From Aquimixticola soesokkakensis (lineage in GTDB: Bacteria > Pseudomonadota > Alphaproteobacteria > Rhodobacterales > Rhodobacteraceae), in NCBI RefSeq assembly GCF_900172375.1, contig NZ_FWFS01000013.1, forward strand, positions 25,794-89,793: DNA of 64,000 bases, in the 5' to 3' direction. Shown here in pieces: positions 28,476 to 37,334 of the stretch. Each line of letters starts with the position of its first letter. Position 1 is the first letter of the stretch. The notes beneath the pieces are model-generated. The model was given only the letters and a program-made list of their open reading frames with translations. It was not told where the DNA came from and did not search any database. The position numbers and the translations under genes are program-made.

Positions 28476-29843
28476 ATGCAGGCAGTAGAACTGGCCCGAA
28501 AACAGGGCTGGAAATCCGTTTTCGCGGCGGTGACCATCGCAGTTTGCGCGTCGTTCGGCGCGCCGGCCCCGGCTTTGGCCGCTGGGAAGTTGTCCAGCGG
28601 CGGCGAGCCGGCGGAATTCCCGCCCAGTTCCTACAAGGGAACACAATACGTCGACAGCCGCGGCTGCGCCTTTGTGCGGGCAGGCTATGGGACGACTGTA
28701 AACTGGGTGCCGCGCGTCAGCCGCGACCGCAGTTTGCTGTGCAATTTCGTGCCAACCTTCGATGCCCCCGTCGCGGAAACTTTGCCGGTGATCGCGGATG
28801 CGCCCGCAACCGCGGCGCCCGTACCCGTGGTGGCCGCGCCTGCGCCCGTTCAAACCGCCAAGATCGCGCCCATCGCTGTGACGCCCTTCGCGCCTGCGGT
28901 TGCGCCTGCTGCTGTGCCTGCGCCCATTGCCGTGACGGCCCCGCCGCGCGACGTGGCCTTGTCCCCGCGCGTTGTGCCTGCGCCCGTGACCACGCCCGCA
29001 CCGGTGCGCACCCCGCAGGTAAGCGTTCCGACGCGCCTTGCGGCGCCTGCGGCCAGCGCAAGCTGTAGCGGATTGTCGGCGGAGTCGGCCCAATACATGA
29101 CCTCGCGCCTCGCGGTGCGCTGTGGCCCGCAAGCGGTACACCCGTCGGATTACGGACGCCAAACCATGCCAGCGGGGCGGACTTTGCAGACCGCCAATCG
29201 CGGCGTCGTCACCACCAGCCAGCAGCCCACAGTGGTCGCTGTGCCGCAGGGCACAACGGTTGCGACAGTCGCAAACGGGGCCAGCGCCTATCGCGCGCCC
29301 GCCGTCCAAAAGCCGAAAATTCCCGCAGGCTACCGCCCGACCTTTGATGACGACCGGTTGAACCCTGCGCGTGGCCCCCGCACGGCGGCGGGGGATGCGC
29401 AAATGGCGTTGCGCTGGACCAATGATGTGCCCCATCAGCTGATCGACCGTGCCACGGGGCAGGTGGTGGGCAACCTCTATCCGGGCCTCACCTTTCCCTA
29501 CACCAGCTACGAAGAGCAGACGCTTGCCTCGGTGACTGTCTCGAGCAAAAGCGTTGCGCCCGTGCGGGTGACTGCGCCGCGCGCTGCGATTGCAGCAACG
29601 CCTGCGCTTGGGGCGGGACACCGTTTTGTTCAGGTTGGCACCTTCGGTGTGCCGCAAAACGCCAGTGCGACGGTTGCCCGCCTGCAAGCCATGGGCCTGC
29701 CGGTGTCGACCGCATCGTCGACGGGCAAGGGGCGCGCGTTGAAAGTTGTGCTCGCGGGGCCGTTTGCGGACCCCGTAGCGGTCCAATCGGCTTTGGCCCG
29801 CGCGCGCGCCGCCGGGTTTTCGGACGCTTTCACGCGGCGCTGA
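28476..29843 (+). CDS. SPOR-domain protein with a long Pro/Ala-rich linker
   Basis: A 455-residue protein. The N-terminus (about 12-35) is a signal peptide or signal anchor. Residues about 100-190 are a low-complexity linker of repeated APV/VPAP units. The last about 75 residues (HRFVQVGTFGVPQNAS to the end) match a SPOR domain, which binds denuded peptidoglycan at division septa. A cell-envelope or septal role is inferred from that domain alone. It is a single gene ending at a strong terminator. Confidence 0.82.
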   Translation: MQAVELARKQGWKSVFAAVTIAVCASFGAPAPALAAGKLSSGGEPAEFPPSSYKGTQYVDSRGCAFVRAGYGTTVNWVPRVSRDRSLLCNFVPTFDAPVAETLPVIADAPATAAPVPVVAAPAPVQTAKIAPIAVTPFAPAVAPAAVPAPIAVTAPPRDVALSPRVVPAPVTTPAPVRTPQVSVPTRLAAPAASASCSGLSAESAQYMTSRLAVRCGPQAVHPSDYGRQTMPAGRTLQTANRGVVTTSQQPTVVAVPQGTTVATVANGASAYRAPAVQKPKIPAGYRPTFDDDRLNPARGPRTAAGDAQMALRWTNDVPHQLIDRATGQVVGNLYPGLTFPYTSYEEQTLASVTVSSKSVAPVRVTAPRAAIAATPALGAGHRFVQVGTFGVPQNASATVARLQAMGLPVSTASSTGKGRALKVVLAGPFADPVAVQSALARARAAGFSDAFTRR

Positions 29844-29860
29844 CAGCCGAGTTTACTCAC

Positions 29861-29897
29861 AAAAAAGCCCCGCCAGAAACCTGTGCGGGGCTTTTTT
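29861..29897. terminator. Bidirectional intrinsic terminator
   Basis: A 13-bp stem AAAAAAGCCCCGC/GCGGGGCTTTTTT around an 11-base loop sits between two convergent genes. It gives T runs on both strands. Confidence 0.95.
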
Positions 29898-29918
29898 AAT
29901 GCGCAGCGCAGCTCTGGC

Positions 29919-30950
29919 TTAGCCGCCACAGATCCCTTGCAACGCGACCCAATCGCCATCGGCCAGCAAGGGGGTTGTGTCTTTGCCCTGCATCGGGTCG
30001 CCTTCGATCAGCGCAAGGGTCTGCGCGCCGCTGACATCGACAGCATAGGCATAGGGCGTGCTGCGGACATTGGCAGCGGCAAAGCGCGCCAAAAGCGCAG
30101 AATCCAAGACAGGTTCGGGCGTTTGGTCGCGCAGGCTGAGCGCGTAGTCATCCAGCACCTCTGGCGCGATTTCGCCCGTGGTCAGCAACTTGAGCGACAC
30201 CCAGAGACCGGCGTGGTCCAGAAGTTGTTCCAGCGGGTCGCGGGTATTGGCGCGCAGGTCTTCGGCCAGAATATAGCCCGCCACGACATCCGGCTCCTCA
30301 TAGCTTTCCACAAGCGCACGGTTGAGCAGGTAGATACGCCCCGGCAGGTGGCTGGCAGTTTGCACTGCCTGGGACAGAACAACCAGCGTTCCAGCGCCGT
30401 CCGGCAACAGGCGGGTCTGAAGCCGCTGCAAGGCCCGCGCGCCCAGAACGCTGTCACAGGCGGGGCCGGCGATGGGACGCAGTCGCGCCAACAGCGCCTG
30501 ACCGATGGCCGCCCGCTTGACGGTGGGCACGATTTCCACCGTCTGGCGCACGAGCGCACCCGGGAGCCAGAACACCGCAAGGCCAAGGGCCAGCGCTGCC
30601 ACTCCCCCCAGCATCAACCCGCGCAGACGCCCCGGACGCGGACGGGTGCGGTCGATGGCCGAACGCACGCGCTCGATGGCGTCGATCATGGTTTCGTCTT
30701 CCAGCTCCAGCGTCTCGTCGGCCTCGGGCGGGCCATCGGCGTCGGGGCGGTACAGGGCGGGGCGGGCCTCGCTTGGGGTGACGCGTCCAAGCGCGGGGAG
30801 AGACCAATGGGTCAGGGCACGGCCCGAAATCTCGGAGATCACCAACGTCGCCTCGCCAACCGACACGATCACTTCGCGCCGCTGTTCTGCGCTGTTGGGG
30901 CGCCAAAGGCCGACGGCCTCGAGCCGCTGATACTCGCTGAGCGCTGTCAT
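29919..30950 (-). CDS. Unknown protein with one membrane segment
   Basis: A 343-residue protein I do not recognise. Residues 1-105 are hydrophilic and acidic. One membrane helix lies at about 112-132 (LMLGGVAALALGLAVFWLPG). The remaining about 210 residues would face the periplasm, with C165 and C340 available for a disulfide. The C-terminal part is rich in leucine and alanine. There is no HExxH or other catalytic motif, although the general layout recalls degenerate membrane-linked peptidase-like proteins. It stands alone between a SPOR-domain gene and a sulfotransferase gene. Confidence 0.75.
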   Translation of the reverse strand: MTALSEYQRLEAVGLWRPNSAEQRREVIVSVGEATLVISEISGRALTHWSLPALGRVTPSEARPALYRPDADGPPEADETLELEDETMIDAIERVRSAIDRTRPRPGRLRGLMLGGVAALALGLAVFWLPGALVRQTVEIVPTVKRAAIGQALLARLRPIAGPACDSVLGARALQRLQTRLLPDGAGTLVVLSQAVQTASHLPGRIYLLNRALVESYEEPDVVAGYILAEDLRANTRDPLEQLLDHAGLWVSLKLLTTGEIAPEVLDDYALSLRDQTPEPVLDSALLARFAAANVRSTPYAYAVDVSGAQTLALIEGDPMQGKDTTPLLADGDWVALQGICGG

Positions 30951-31093
30951 TGGGTCTGCTGTGCTCTCTTTTGCCTGAAAGGTCTTGTTCCTGACCTGTG
31001 ATCAAGACCTTAGCGGCGAATTGCGCAGGCGACAATCATGTCGCGCACGCATTGGCAATTCCCAAAGGCGCGGCACAAGGATAGCCTGCCCCC

Positions 31094-31750
31094 ATGATTA
31101 TTTCGCCCGGACGCAAGTTCATCTTTGTGCATATCCCCAAAACCGGCGGCACGGCCTTGTCGTTGGCGCTGGAAGATCGTGCGCAGGCCGATGATCTGCT
31201 GATCGGAGACACGCCCAAAGCTCTGCGCCGGCGCGGTCGCGTCAAACGGTTGCAAGGGCGCGGCAAGATCTGGAAACACGCGACACTGGCCGATATCGAA
31301 GGCGTGGTCGATGCGGCGCAGATGGAACAGTGGTTCACGCTGGCGCTGGTGCGCAACCCCTGGGATCGCGCGGTGAGCTACTATCACTGGCTGCGCGCGC
31401 AGGGCTGGGAACATCCGCAGGTCGCTTTGGCCAAGGCGCGCGGCTTTTCCGCTTTTCTCAACCATCCCGACACCCAGCGTGCGCTGTCCGTGCCTGCGTC
31501 GCATTACATGCGCGACAGTGCGGGGCGCGAACATGCCCGCCTCTATGCGCGGCTTGAACATCTTGACCGCGACCTTGCGCCCTTTTGGGACCATCTGGGA
31601 TTTTCGCTCTCGCCGATCCAGCGCATCAACGCCTCGACGCGAGACGCGGATTGGCGCAGCTATTATTCCGACCATGATCTGGCGCTGATCGCCCGCCTTG
31701 CCGCCGAAGATATCGCGCGCTTCGGCTATGGGAACAGCGTGGCGAAATAA
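31094..31750 (+). CDS. Sulfotransferase family protein
   Basis: A 218-residue protein with the two PAPS-binding motifs of sulfotransferase family 2: the 5'-phosphosulfate loop HIPKTGGTAL at about residues 13-22, and LVRNPWDRAVSYY, the 3'-phosphate motif, near 86-98. It should move a sulfuryl group from PAPS to an acceptor, perhaps a sugar or surface polymer. No polysaccharide genes are adjacent, so the acceptor is unknown. The start ATG has AAGGAT upstream. Confidence 0.88.
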   Translation: MIISPGRKFIFVHIPKTGGTALSLALEDRAQADDLLIGDTPKALRRRGRVKRLQGRGKIWKHATLADIEGVVDAAQMEQWFTLALVRNPWDRAVSYYHWLRAQGWEHPQVALAKARGFSAFLNHPDTQRALSVPASHYMRDSAGREHARLYARLEHLDRDLAPFWDHLGFSLSPIQRINASTRDADWRSYYSDHDLALIARLAAEDIARFGYGNSVAK

Positions 31751-32092
31751 GGCGCTTCAGGGCCAAACCGTTAACGGCCGGTGGGGAAAGCGAATCAAAT
31801 TCGACACAAATGGGACCGTTCTGATCGCCCGCAGGCCCTGAAAGATCAAAAATTCTCCTGTTGCGTTTGATTTTTTCACAGGAAAACCCACGCAATTTGG
31901 CGTGATTGTTTTTGGGCGCAACACAATTTCAGTGTCTTGTTTTGATTAACGCCGATGTCGGGATTATGCCGCATTTCGACCCAAATCGGGTCGAAGTCTT
32001 ACCTTTTGCGACGGGCTAACTGCTCTCATAGCCGAACACGCCCCACGCAAGTCACTTGGCACTTCTGGGGAAACGACCGAGGGATGACACCG
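31751..32092. other. Intergenic region upstream of the Hint-domain gene
   Basis: About 340 bp that are AT-rich for this genome between about 31840 and 31955. I see no gene. It most likely holds the promoter of the Hint-domain gene. Confidence 0.5.
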
Positions 32093-32785
32093 ATGTTTAC
32101 ACTGCGGGCACAGCGCAAATCCGAGATGACACGCAAATCTTGCGAGGCGAGTGGCGCGTGGGACGGTGGTTTTTCGACCCTGATGGCGCCGCAGGCGACG
32201 GGCCTGATCGCGGGAACGCGGGTGGCCACGACGATGGGGTGGCGCGGGGTGGAAAGCCTTGCGGTCGGTGATGCGGTGATGACCTTTGACAACGGGTTGC
32301 AGATCGTGCGCGGCGTGGCGCGCAGTTTCGTCTGGCTCGAGGTCCAAGAGCTGCCTCGGGCGCTTTACCCAATTCTGATCCCCGCCGGTGCGATCGGAAA
32401 TTCCCACGATGTCAGGGTTCTGCCCGAACAGCCGGTGATGGTCGAAAGTGACAGCGCCGAAGAGGTGTTTGGCGACCCGTTTGCGCTCGTGCCCGCGGCG
32501 GCCTTGGAGGGGTTCAACGGCATCGAGCGGGTGATCCCGCGCAAGCCGATCGAGGTTGTGACGCTGACCTTTGCGCGCGACGAAGTGGTCTTTGCCGAGG
32601 CTGGTGCGCTGTTCTTTTGTCCTGCTCAGGCGGGGGATCTGTGGGGCGCGCCCGAGGAAAGCAGCTACACCCAGCTTGGCCTCGAACAGGCACGGCTGTT
32701 GGTTGATTGCATGTCGGCCGAAACCTGCGCGCAGTGCTACGTGCCCGCAGGTACGCCCGACGCGGCGTTTATCCGCGCCGCCTGA
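32093..32785 (+). CDS. Hint-domain (hedgehog/intein-type) protein
   Basis: A 230-residue protein with a Hint-type core: GLIAGTRVATTMGWRGVESLAVGDAVMTFDN looks like the intein/hedgehog N-terminal block, read here as GTRVATTMGWRGVE then VGDAVMTFD. Later segments (HDVRVLPEQPVMV, VVTLTFARDEVVFAEAG) also fit. The usual catalytic cysteine/serine at the block start is replaced by glycine/threonine, so self-splicing is doubtful. Such proteins are common in Rhodobacterales, sometimes attached to large secreted proteins; this one stands alone. The start is set at 32093 by GAGGG at 9-base spacing; an ATG at 32084 is possible. Confidence 0.75.
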   Translation: MFTLRAQRKSEMTRKSCEASGAWDGGFSTLMAPQATGLIAGTRVATTMGWRGVESLAVGDAVMTFDNGLQIVRGVARSFVWLEVQELPRALYPILIPAGAIGNSHDVRVLPEQPVMVESDSAEEVFGDPFALVPAAALEGFNGIERVIPRKPIEVVTLTFARDEVVFAEAGALFFCPAQAGDLWGAPEESSYTQLGLEQARLLVDCMSAETCAQCYVPAGTPDAAFIRAA

Positions 32786-32804
32786 GACGGCGGCGGGAGG
32801 GATC

Positions 32805-32839
32805 AAACCGCGCGCTCCGCCGGGAGCACGCGGTTTTTT
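32805..32839 (+). terminator. Intrinsic terminator of the Hint-domain gene
   Basis: An 8-bp outer stem AAACCGCG/CGCGGTTT plus an inner GCTCC/GGAGC stem ends in six T residues, 20 bases past the stop. Confidence 0.9.
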
Positions 32840-32850
32840 GAGCCGCGGGC

Positions 32851-35049
32851 CTATGCGGCCTCTTGCGCGCCTGTGCCGAAACGGGCGTAAAACGTGTCGC
32901 CTTTTGCGGCCACGTCGCGCAGCAGGGCAGGGGCCTCGAAACGCGCACCGTATTGGGCGGCGAGACCTTCACAAATTTCCACCGCTTTGGCCGCTCCAAG
33001 AATGTCGAGCCAGCTAAAGGGACCGCCCGACCAGGGCGCAAAGCCCCACCCCAGGATCGCGCCCACATCGCCTTCGCGAATATCGGTGAGGACCCCCTCT
33101 TCAAGGGCGCGCACGGCCTCCAGAACCTGAGCCATCAACAGCCGGTGCTGGACATGGGCCAGATCGGGTTGATCGGCGCTGACGGCATATTTCTGTTTGA
33201 AGCCTTCCCAAAGCCCCTGACGTTTGCCAGCGGCATCGTAGTCGTAGAACCCCGCCTTGGCTTTTTTGCCCAGCCGCCCTTCGTCAGCGAGCCAAAAGAT
33301 CACCTCGTCCACGGCAGCGTCGGGATAGGCATCGCCCATCGCGGCTTTGGTGGCTTTGGCGATTTTGACCCCAAGATCGACGGAGGTCTCGTCGATCAGT
33401 TGCAACGGCCCCAGCGGCATGCCGACCATCTGCGCGGCATGTTCGATCAATGGCAAGGCCACGCCCTCAGCCGCCATGCGCACACCCTCGTTGATATAGG
33501 GAATGATGCAGCGGTTGGCGTAAAAGAAGCGCGCATCATTGACGACGATGGGCGTCTTGCGGATCTGGCGCACATAGTCGAGCGCCTTGGCGACCGCCAC
33601 ATCGCCCGTCTTTTCGCCCTTGATGATCTCGACCAGCAGCATTTTATCGACCGGCGAGAAAAAGTGGATGCCGATGAAGTTTTGCGCGCGCGCCGACGCC
33701 TGCGCCAGCGTCGTGATCGGCAGCGTCGAGGTGTTGGTCGCAAAAATGCAATCGGGTCCGACGATGGCCTCGACCCGTTGGGTGACAGAGGCCTTGACCT
33801 TGGGGTCTTCGAACACCGCCTCGACGATCAGGTCGCAGCCGGCAAGGCTGTCGTAATCGGTGGTGGCATGGATGCGCGCCAAGGTCGCGGCCTTGCTTTC
33901 CACCGTTTCCTTCTTGCGCGAGATCCCTTTGTCCAAAAGCCCCTCGCTATAGGCTTTGCCGCGATCCGCCGAGCCTTGTTCGGCATCGATCAGAACCACC
34001 TCGATCCCCGCCTTGGCGGACACATAGGCAATGCCCGCGCCCATCATGCCCGCGCCGATGATCCCGACCTTTTTGACCTTCTGATCCGCAGCTTCGGGGC
34101 GGTTTGCCCCTTTTTCCAGGGCTTCCTTGTTGATGAAGAGAGAGCGGATCATCGCTTCGGAAGAAGGGTTCATCAGCACATGGGTGAACCAGCGCGCTTC
34201 GATCTTGAGCGCCGTGTCAAAGGGCACAAGCGCCCCTTCATACACGGCCGACAACAGCGCCTTGGCCGCGGGATACACGCCCATTGTCTGGCCATTGACC
34301 ATGGCGGAGGCCCCGACGAAGGTCATGAAACCGGCGGGATGGTAGGGCGCGCCACCGGGGAATTTAAAGCCCTTCACGTCCCAGGGTTTGACGATATCGA
34401 CGTCCTTGGCGCCCAGCACCCACTCCTTGGCCGACGCCAGAGGATCGGCCACGACCTCGTCGATCACGCCCGCCGATTTGGCCTTGGCAGGGCTGAGCAT
34501 CTGGCCTTGCAGCAGGATGGGCGAGGCCGCCATCGCGCCCAGTTTGCGCGAAATGCGGGTGGTGCCCCCCGCGCCGGGGAAAATGCCGACCTTGATTTCG
34601 GGCAGGCCGATTTTGGCCTTGTCGTTATCGGCGGCAAAAATGCGGTGGCAGGCGAGCGGCAATTCCAACCCGATGCCAAGCGCCGTGCCCGGTAGAGCGG
34701 CGGCGATGGGCTTGCCGCCCTTGTTGGTCTTGGGGTCCATGCCCGCGCGCTCGATCTTGCGCAAAATGGCATGCATCTGCATGATGCCCTCGAACAGCCC
34801 GCGTGCCGGATCGTCGCCCGCCGAGGCCTTCATCCCCGCAAGGATATTGAGGTCCATGCCACCGGCAAAGCTGTCCTTGCCCGACGTGATGACAATGCCT
34901 TTCACGCCATCGTCCGCCAGCAGCGTATCGATCTGGCCATCCAAAGTGGCAAGAGCGTCCAGCGAGAGCACATTCATGCTTTTGTCCGGCACGTCCCACG
35001 TGATGACGGCCACGCCGTCGCTGTCGATGTCATAGGTAAAATCGGTCAT
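32851..35049 (-). CDS. fadJ: Fatty-acid oxidation multifunctional protein (enoyl-CoA hydratase / 3-hydroxyacyl-CoA dehydrogenase)
   Basis: A 732-residue fusion of the FadB/FadJ type. Residues about 10-200 form the crotonase domain. The NAD-binding domain starts with KVGIIGAGMMGAGIAYVSAK near 330, followed by two 3HCDH C-terminal domains. It would hydrate enoyl-CoA and oxidise L-3-hydroxyacyl-CoA in beta-oxidation. The ATG at 35049 has GGGAGGAAA upstream. The thiolase gene lies 129 bp upstream on the same strand, so the pair supplies the last three steps of the cycle. Confidence 0.95.
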   Translation of the reverse strand: MTDFTYDIDSDGVAVITWDVPDKSMNVLSLDALATLDGQIDTLLADDGVKGIVITSGKDSFAGGMDLNILAGMKASAGDDPARGLFEGIMQMHAILRKIERAGMDPKTNKGGKPIAAALPGTALGIGLELPLACHRIFAADNDKAKIGLPEIKVGIFPGAGGTTRISRKLGAMAASPILLQGQMLSPAKAKSAGVIDEVVADPLASAKEWVLGAKDVDIVKPWDVKGFKFPGGAPYHPAGFMTFVGASAMVNGQTMGVYPAAKALLSAVYEGALVPFDTALKIEARWFTHVLMNPSSEAMIRSLFINKEALEKGANRPEAADQKVKKVGIIGAGMMGAGIAYVSAKAGIEVVLIDAEQGSADRGKAYSEGLLDKGISRKKETVESKAATLARIHATTDYDSLAGCDLIVEAVFEDPKVKASVTQRVEAIVGPDCIFATNTSTLPITTLAQASARAQNFIGIHFFSPVDKMLLVEIIKGEKTGDVAVAKALDYVRQIRKTPIVVNDARFFYANRCIIPYINEGVRMAAEGVALPLIEHAAQMVGMPLGPLQLIDETSVDLGVKIAKATKAAMGDAYPDAAVDEVIFWLADEGRLGKKAKAGFYDYDAAGKRQGLWEGFKQKYAVSADQPDLAHVQHRLLMAQVLEAVRALEEGVLTDIREGDVGAILGWGFAPWSGGPFSWLDILGAAKAVEICEGLAAQYGARFEAPALLRDVAAKGDTFYARFGTGAQEAA

Positions 35050-35178
35050 ATATTTTCCTCCCGGATGAGGCTGGCGGTGCGCTGCCAGCGCGTCGGTCAC
35101 GCGCGCAGGACCTGCCAGCCTGTGTTGGCCATGACAGTGACGCGGGCCTCGAACCACTGCGAGGCCCCGCGCAAAGCT

Positions 35179-36390
35179 TTAGAGACGTTCGATGATCGTC
35201 GCGGCGCCCATGCCCGAGGCGATGCACAGCGTCGCAAGGCCGGTCCCTTTGCCGGTGCGTTCCAGTTCATCCAGCAGAGTGCCGATGATGATCGCGCCGG
35301 TCGCCCCCAGCGGGTGCCCCATCGCAATGGAACCGCCGTTCACGTTCACTTTGGCGGCATCCACATCAAAAGCCTGCATGAAGCGCAACACGACGGAGGC
35401 AAAGGCTTCGTTCACCTCGAAAAGGTCAATGTCGGAAATCGCCATGCCCGCGTCGGCCAGAATTTTTTCGGTCACGGGGACAGGACCCGTCAGCATCATC
35501 GTCGGATCGGTGCCGATCTTGGCGGTGGCACGGATGCGCGCGCGCGGTTTCAGTCCGTATTTCTCGCCAAATTCCTTGTTCCCGATCAAAACGGCGGCCG
35601 AACCGTCCACGATGCCCGACGAATTTCCCGCATGGTGGATGTGGTTCACCCGCTCCAGTTCGGGGTATTTCATCAACGCGACCTTGTCGAAACCGGGCAT
35701 GGTTTCGCCCATGTCTTTGAACGAGGCCTTTAGCCCGCCGAGGCTTTGCATATCGGTCTGGGGACGCATGAATTCGTCGCGATCCAGAATGGTCAGCCCA
35801 TTGATGTCGCGCACAGGGACCACCGAATTGGCAAAGCGGTTGTCGGCCCAGGCCGCCGCGGCGCGTTTCTGGCTTTCGACCGCAAGCGCATCCGCGTCAT
35901 CGCGCGAAAAGCCGTATTTCGTGGCAATGAGATCGGCAGAAATACCCTGCGGCACGAAATAGGTGTTCATCGCCAGAGACGGATCAACGGCAATCGCTGC
36001 CCCATCCGACCCCATCGGCACGCGCCCCATCATTTCAACGCCGCCCGCGACATAGGCCATGCCCGCACCGCCCCTGATCTGGTTTGCGGCCAGATTGACC
36101 GCCTCCATGCCGCTGGCGCAAAAGCGGTTGATTGCCAAACCGGGCACGGATTCGGCAAATTGCGACGCCAGAACCGCCGTGCGCGCCAGGCAGCCGCCTT
36201 GTTCACCGACCTGGGTCACATTGCCCCAGATCACATCCTCGATGGCAGTCGTGTCCAGATTGTTGCGCTCCTTGAGTGCGTCAAGCATCTGCGCCGAAAG
36301 CCGCACGGATGTGACCTCGTGCAGGCTACCGTCCGCGCGCCCCTTGCCGCGGGGTGAGCGCAGGGCGTCATAAATATAGGCCTCAGTCAT
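35179..36390 (-). CDS. fadA: Acetyl-CoA C-acyltransferase (thiolase)
   Basis: A 403-residue thiolase that cleaves 3-ketoacyl-CoA with CoA. The nucleophilic cysteine is in NRFCASGMEAV near residue 90. The conserved NVNGGSIAMGHPLGATG and the C-terminal cysteine segment TLCIASGMGAATI are present. The chosen ATG at 36390 has GGAGGA just upstream. It precedes the fadJ-type gene, forming a beta-oxidation unit. The symbol fadA is by function and context. Confidence 0.93.
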   Translation of the reverse strand: MTEAYIYDALRSPRGKGRADGSLHEVTSVRLSAQMLDALKERNNLDTTAIEDVIWGNVTQVGEQGGCLARTAVLASQFAESVPGLAINRFCASGMEAVNLAANQIRGGAGMAYVAGGVEMMGRVPMGSDGAAIAVDPSLAMNTYFVPQGISADLIATKYGFSRDDADALAVESQKRAAAAWADNRFANSVVPVRDINGLTILDRDEFMRPQTDMQSLGGLKASFKDMGETMPGFDKVALMKYPELERVNHIHHAGNSSGIVDGSAAVLIGNKEFGEKYGLKPRARIRATAKIGTDPTMMLTGPVPVTEKILADAGMAISDIDLFEVNEAFASVVLRFMQAFDVDAAKVNVNGGSIAMGHPLGATGAIIIGTLLDELERTGKGTGLATLCIASGMGAATIIERL

Positions 36391-36413
36391 CGTGTCCTCC
36401 TCCTGTCCCCACC

Positions 36414-37049
36414 TCACGCGCGATCGGCGGGAGATCCGGGCATCATGTCGTATGGGTGTGCCCAGCCGCGCAGCCCCGCGATCCGATCAAGCCAGCGGTC
36501 GATCGCTGGCCAGTCGGCGCGGGAAAACCCGAATGGCTCCTCGTAAAAAAGATAGGAACAACACGCGAGATCCGCGAGTGTTACGTCACGGCCAACCAGA
36601 AATTCGCGGCCCTGTAACGCCGCGTCGAGCGTGCCCAGCGCCGCTTCGAGCCTGCCTGCCTGCCAGCGAATGACCTCTTGGGGGCGTTTCTCTTCATGGA
36701 GAAAATTCAGCAAAAAGCGTTGGGAGCCGGCGAGCGAAGACATCTTGTGATTGTCCCACAAGAGCCAGCGTAGCACCTCGCGTGCCTGCGCGCTGGTCTG
36801 GCCGCCAAGCTTGCCCGTTTCATCCGCCGCCCATGTCTGGATGGCGCCCGATTGGCTTAGCACCAGACTGCCCTCGACCAGCACCGGACATTCGCCCATC
36901 ACGTTCAATTTGCGAAACTCTTTTGAACGGGTTTCACTGTTGAAAAAGTCGACAAAAACAGGGGCCCAGTCGATGCCGCAGAGGGTCAAGGTCAACGCAG
37001 CCTTATAGGAATGGCCGCTTTCACCAAAACAGTAGAGTTGAACCGCCAT
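36414..37049 (-). CDS. Glutathione S-transferase family protein
   Basis: A 211-residue protein of GST layout: an N-terminal thioredoxin-like domain (VQLYCFGESGHSYKAALTL, then MGECPVLVEGSLVLSQSGAI with the cis-proline and SQS glutathione-binding step) and an all-helical C-terminal domain. It stops 23 bases before the thiolase start, so it may lead that transcript. The substrate is unknown; involvement with reactive acyl-CoA products or aldehydes is a guess from context. Confidence 0.88.
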   Translation of the reverse strand: MAVQLYCFGESGHSYKAALTLTLCGIDWAPVFVDFFNSETRSKEFRKLNVMGECPVLVEGSLVLSQSGAIQTWAADETGKLGGQTSAQAREVLRWLLWDNHKMSSLAGSQRFLLNFLHEEKRPQEVIRWQAGRLEAALGTLDAALQGREFLVGRDVTLADLACCSYLFYEEPFGFSRADWPAIDRWLDRIAGLRGWAHPYDMMPGSPADRA

Positions 37050-37079
37050 AGCCTTGCTCCTGATTGAAACCGTTGAAGT

Positions 37080-37101
37080 GGGTATTTTTATCCGAAAGAA
37101 A
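37080..37101 (+). repeat. 22-bp dispersed repeat, copy 2
   Basis: Exact copy of the repeat at 5426-5447, same strand. It faces copy 3 across 181 bp. Confidence 0.85.
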
Positions 37102-37114
37102 CCTGAAGCTATTT

Positions 37115-37129
37115 ACCTTACGTTAAGGT
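37115..37129. promoter_or_regulatory. Palindrome upstream of the GST-thiolase-fadJ genes
   Basis: ACCTTA-CGT-TAAGGT is a perfect 6+3+6 inverted repeat 66-80 bp upstream of the GST start, inside an AT-rich stretch. Its shape is like the operators of LiuR/PsrA-type regulators of acyl-CoA breakdown. Two MerR-family genes lie 2.5-3.7 kb away. Binding is inferred only. Confidence 0.4.
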
Positions 37130-37282
37130 TAATGCGCCAAGATTTAAATGCGGTACAGGCTGGGGAGCCGATGACCGCTCCGAGAGAAGCCATTCCGGCT
37201 GCGGGCGGAGAAGCGACCCGCTTGTTTAGGGCACGACTGCAGCAGTCGGAATGCACTCTGGAAAGAAAGGCGCGCCTTTGCG

Positions 37283-37304
37283 TTTCTTTCGGATAAAAAT
37301 ACCC
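37283..37304 (-). repeat. 22-bp dispersed repeat, copy 3 (inverted)
   Basis: Exact reverse complement of copies 1 and 2. It lies 30 bp past the stop of the small RHH-like gene. A self-complementary AAAGGCGCGCCTTT (37267-37280) is next to it. Confidence 0.85.
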
Positions 37305-37334
37305 AGATCCCAACATGACCCCGCGCGGGGCGCG

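Noticed and set aside
37054..37296. A small plus-strand gene of 80 codons covering the inverted 22-bp repeats
   Set aside because: Its start comes from the repeat itself (reading GIFIRKKP), the same frame appears by chance at 5424, and there is no ribosome-binding site.
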